Positions 62,672 through 64,000 of a stretch of 64,000 bases of DNA are shown here, piece by piece (position 1 is the stretch's first letter; every line of letters starts with the position of its first letter). Made by a program: the position numbers and the translations under genes. The notes under the pieces are model-generated. The model saw only the letters and a list, made by a program, of their open reading frames with translations, was not told the DNA's origin and ran no database searches. The DNA is taken from contig OY723245.1 of assembly GCA_963210315.1 (NCBI GenBank), positions 124,001-188,000 of the forward strand, given 5' to 3'. This stretch comes from Rhynchopus euleeides (lineage: Eukaryota > Euglenozoa > Diplonemea > Diplonemida > Diplonemidae).

Positions 62672-63159
62672 CCAGATGCGGCAACGGCGTCAGAGGTGGT
62701 GGTGTCTAGCCGGGCCACAGGCCACGGGCAGCAGAGGGTGCGGCGGAGGAGACGACGGGACAGGGCCTTCCTGCTTCCGCCCTTCTGCCCTCGTCAGGCG
62801 TATGCTGGCAGCAGGCTGTCGAGAGGAGCGACGGGGGAGAGGGGGGGGGGCGAGATGCAGCCTTGCCTGCCCACTACCAGGGGGTGCAGGGCTGCCGTGT
62901 GTGTGTAGAACGGAGGGCCCCCCCTGCACAGGGCGGGGTGGAGGGACGGTGCCAATCAAAAATGTATAAAAAACGCATGCCGTCCCTGCAACGTGGGGGA
63001 TTCCACTGGAAGAGGGGAAGGGGATGGGGGGGGGGGGGGGGCGCTTCACTTCTGCACGTTGTGCGGCTTTCTCGCCTCTATGTATAGCATGTTCGGCCAC
63101 CTACCTACCCCCCAGACCTCGAACTAATTCTTGTCGGTCGTCGTGAGGGTGGCCCAGCG
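62672..63159. other. Intergenic, no gene seen
   Basis: G-rich spacer upstream of the 490-residue ORF, with G-runs near 62848 and 63028-63041. Confidence 0.4.
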
Positions 63160-63315
63160 CTCGGAGGGGGGGGGGGGTACCCTACCCACCCACCCCCTGT
63201 ACCCCCAAATAGGGGGTGGGTGGGTAGGGTACCCCCCCGACAGGGGGGGTACCCTACCCACCCCCCCCTGTACCCCCAAATAGGGGGTGGGTGGGTAGGG
63301 TACCCCCCCGACAGG
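63160..63315. repeat. Two tandem palindromic units
   Basis: A unit of about 73 bp occurs twice. Each is itself an inverted repeat: GGTACCCTACCCACC ... CCCCCAAATAGGGGG ... GGTGGGTAGGGTACC. A diverged half unit recurs at 63897-63928. These could fold into long GC hairpins. Confidence 0.75.
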
Positions 63316-63425
63316 CATAGCTCCCGCTAAGAGGGGGTCGGGGGTCGGAGGGGGTCGCCTTACTATTTCCCCAGGAATGTGGCCTGAATGGGGACCACCA
63401 ATAAGGGGTGTCCATGGGCACCCCA

Positions 63426-63862
63426 TGTCAAAAATGACCCCACTGCGATCCGCACAAACTCCAAATATTCAAAAGAACGGGTTTTTGAAAAACCCGAGGA
63501 GGGGGTCGGGAGGGTCCCGCTGGGTGGGAGGGTGGCATGGTGTGCCTCCCAGTCACTTCCTCCCATGACAGTACCTGGACCTGACCCATGTTTCGTCGTT
63601 GAAGCTTGGTCCCAAGACCCACGAAATGACCCCACTACGATCCGCACAAGCTTCAAATAGTCCAAAGAACGAGGTTTTGAAAACCCCGTGCGGGGGGTGC
63701 CCACAGGGTCGGTGGGTGTGGGCTGTGTGCCTGGCTGCCTCTATGGGTCTGGTTCAGTGCCTGAACCAGACCCACGTTTTATGGGGGATGGCTGGCACCT
63801 TTTTCTACAAAATGACCCCACTACAATCCGCACGGAGCTCAAATAATGCAATAACACCAGTT
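63426..63862. repeat. Three spaced units of a roughly 190-bp tandem repeat
   Basis: TGACCCCACT(A/G)C(A/G)ATCCGCAC recurs at about 63435, 63625 and 63812, each followed by a similar CAAATA(TT/GT)CxAAAGAAC stretch. Flanking parts also match (GACCCATGTTTCG / GACCCACGTTTTA). The same motif stands alone at 38210. Confidence 0.65.
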
Positions 63863-64000
63863 TGGAGAGAGCGTGGCGCGTAGCCGGTACTTTGGCATAG
63901 GGTAGGGTGGGTACCCCCCCCACCCACCCTGTCGTCGTCGTGGAGATCCCCAAAAATTAGTTCGAGGGCTGCTACCCCCCCCCCTAGGGGGGGTCAAATG

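Noticed and set aside
1-64000. CRISPR array, bacterial operons or ribosome-binding sites
   Set aside because: The genes are spliced and eukaryotic; no regularly spaced repeat of CRISPR type is present.

Overview
The window is nuclear DNA from a GC-rich, intron-bearing unicellular eukaryote. Nine introns can be placed exactly because the family alignment or the reading phase fixes them, and all nine begin with GTATG (mostly GTATGC or GTATGT) and end in a C-rich tract plus CAG or AAG. All 15 host genes I recognise or trust lie on the minus strand. Several start codons sit 2-25 bases behind a strong 3'-splice-site-like signal in intergenic gaps that hold no GTATG donor. One-way gene arrays plus acceptor sites just before ATGs suggest polycistronic transcription with spliced-leader trans-splicing, as in euglenozoans (including diplonemids) and dinoflagellates. 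That is an inference and the species is not identified.

Layout. Positions 1-9205 and 25133-34337 are the same sequence at an offset of 25,132 bp. I read this as a tandem duplication (or assembly duplication) of a roughly 25-kb unit, of which only the tail of the first copy is in view. The unit carries, on the minus strand, a four-helix membrane protein, an EF-hand protein, a helical-repeat protein and an unrecognised 249-residue protein. On the plus strand it carries a LINE-type reverse transcriptase. Between the two copies (9206-25132) lie RtcB tRNA ligase, an unrecognised 176-residue ORF, a YEATS-domain chromatin reader, a 12-helix MFS transporter (three exons), an AN1 zinc-finger protein like ZFAND1, and a membrane-anchored Nudix hydrolase. 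A 413-bp foldback element and a block of degenerate AT-rich repeats follow the Nudix gene.

After the second copy the LINE ORF runs on intact through an RNase H domain to 35806. A gene-poor stretch then holds a worn LTR-retroelement relic (about 38.1-39.0 kb) and, at 41220-44584, a 3.4-kb element with matching inverted ends. The element's ends are packed with ACTTGTAA/ACATGTAA motifs, and it carries three minus-strand ORFs, the first two joined by an ATGA stop/start overlap. I do not recognise its family; it is the best candidate here for something undescribed. Next come a four-exon cold-shock-domain gene, a possible broken histone-H3-like segment, a low-GC repeat block, LSM8, a transmembrane adenylyl cyclase with three GAF domains behind the catalytic domain, and two large unrecognised ORFs. 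The window ends in tandem and palindromic GC-rich repeats.

The host genes are a mixed housekeeping set (tRNA splicing, snRNA binding, chromatin reading, protein quality control, nucleotide clean-up, transport, cAMP signalling). I see no sign that neighbours share a pathway.
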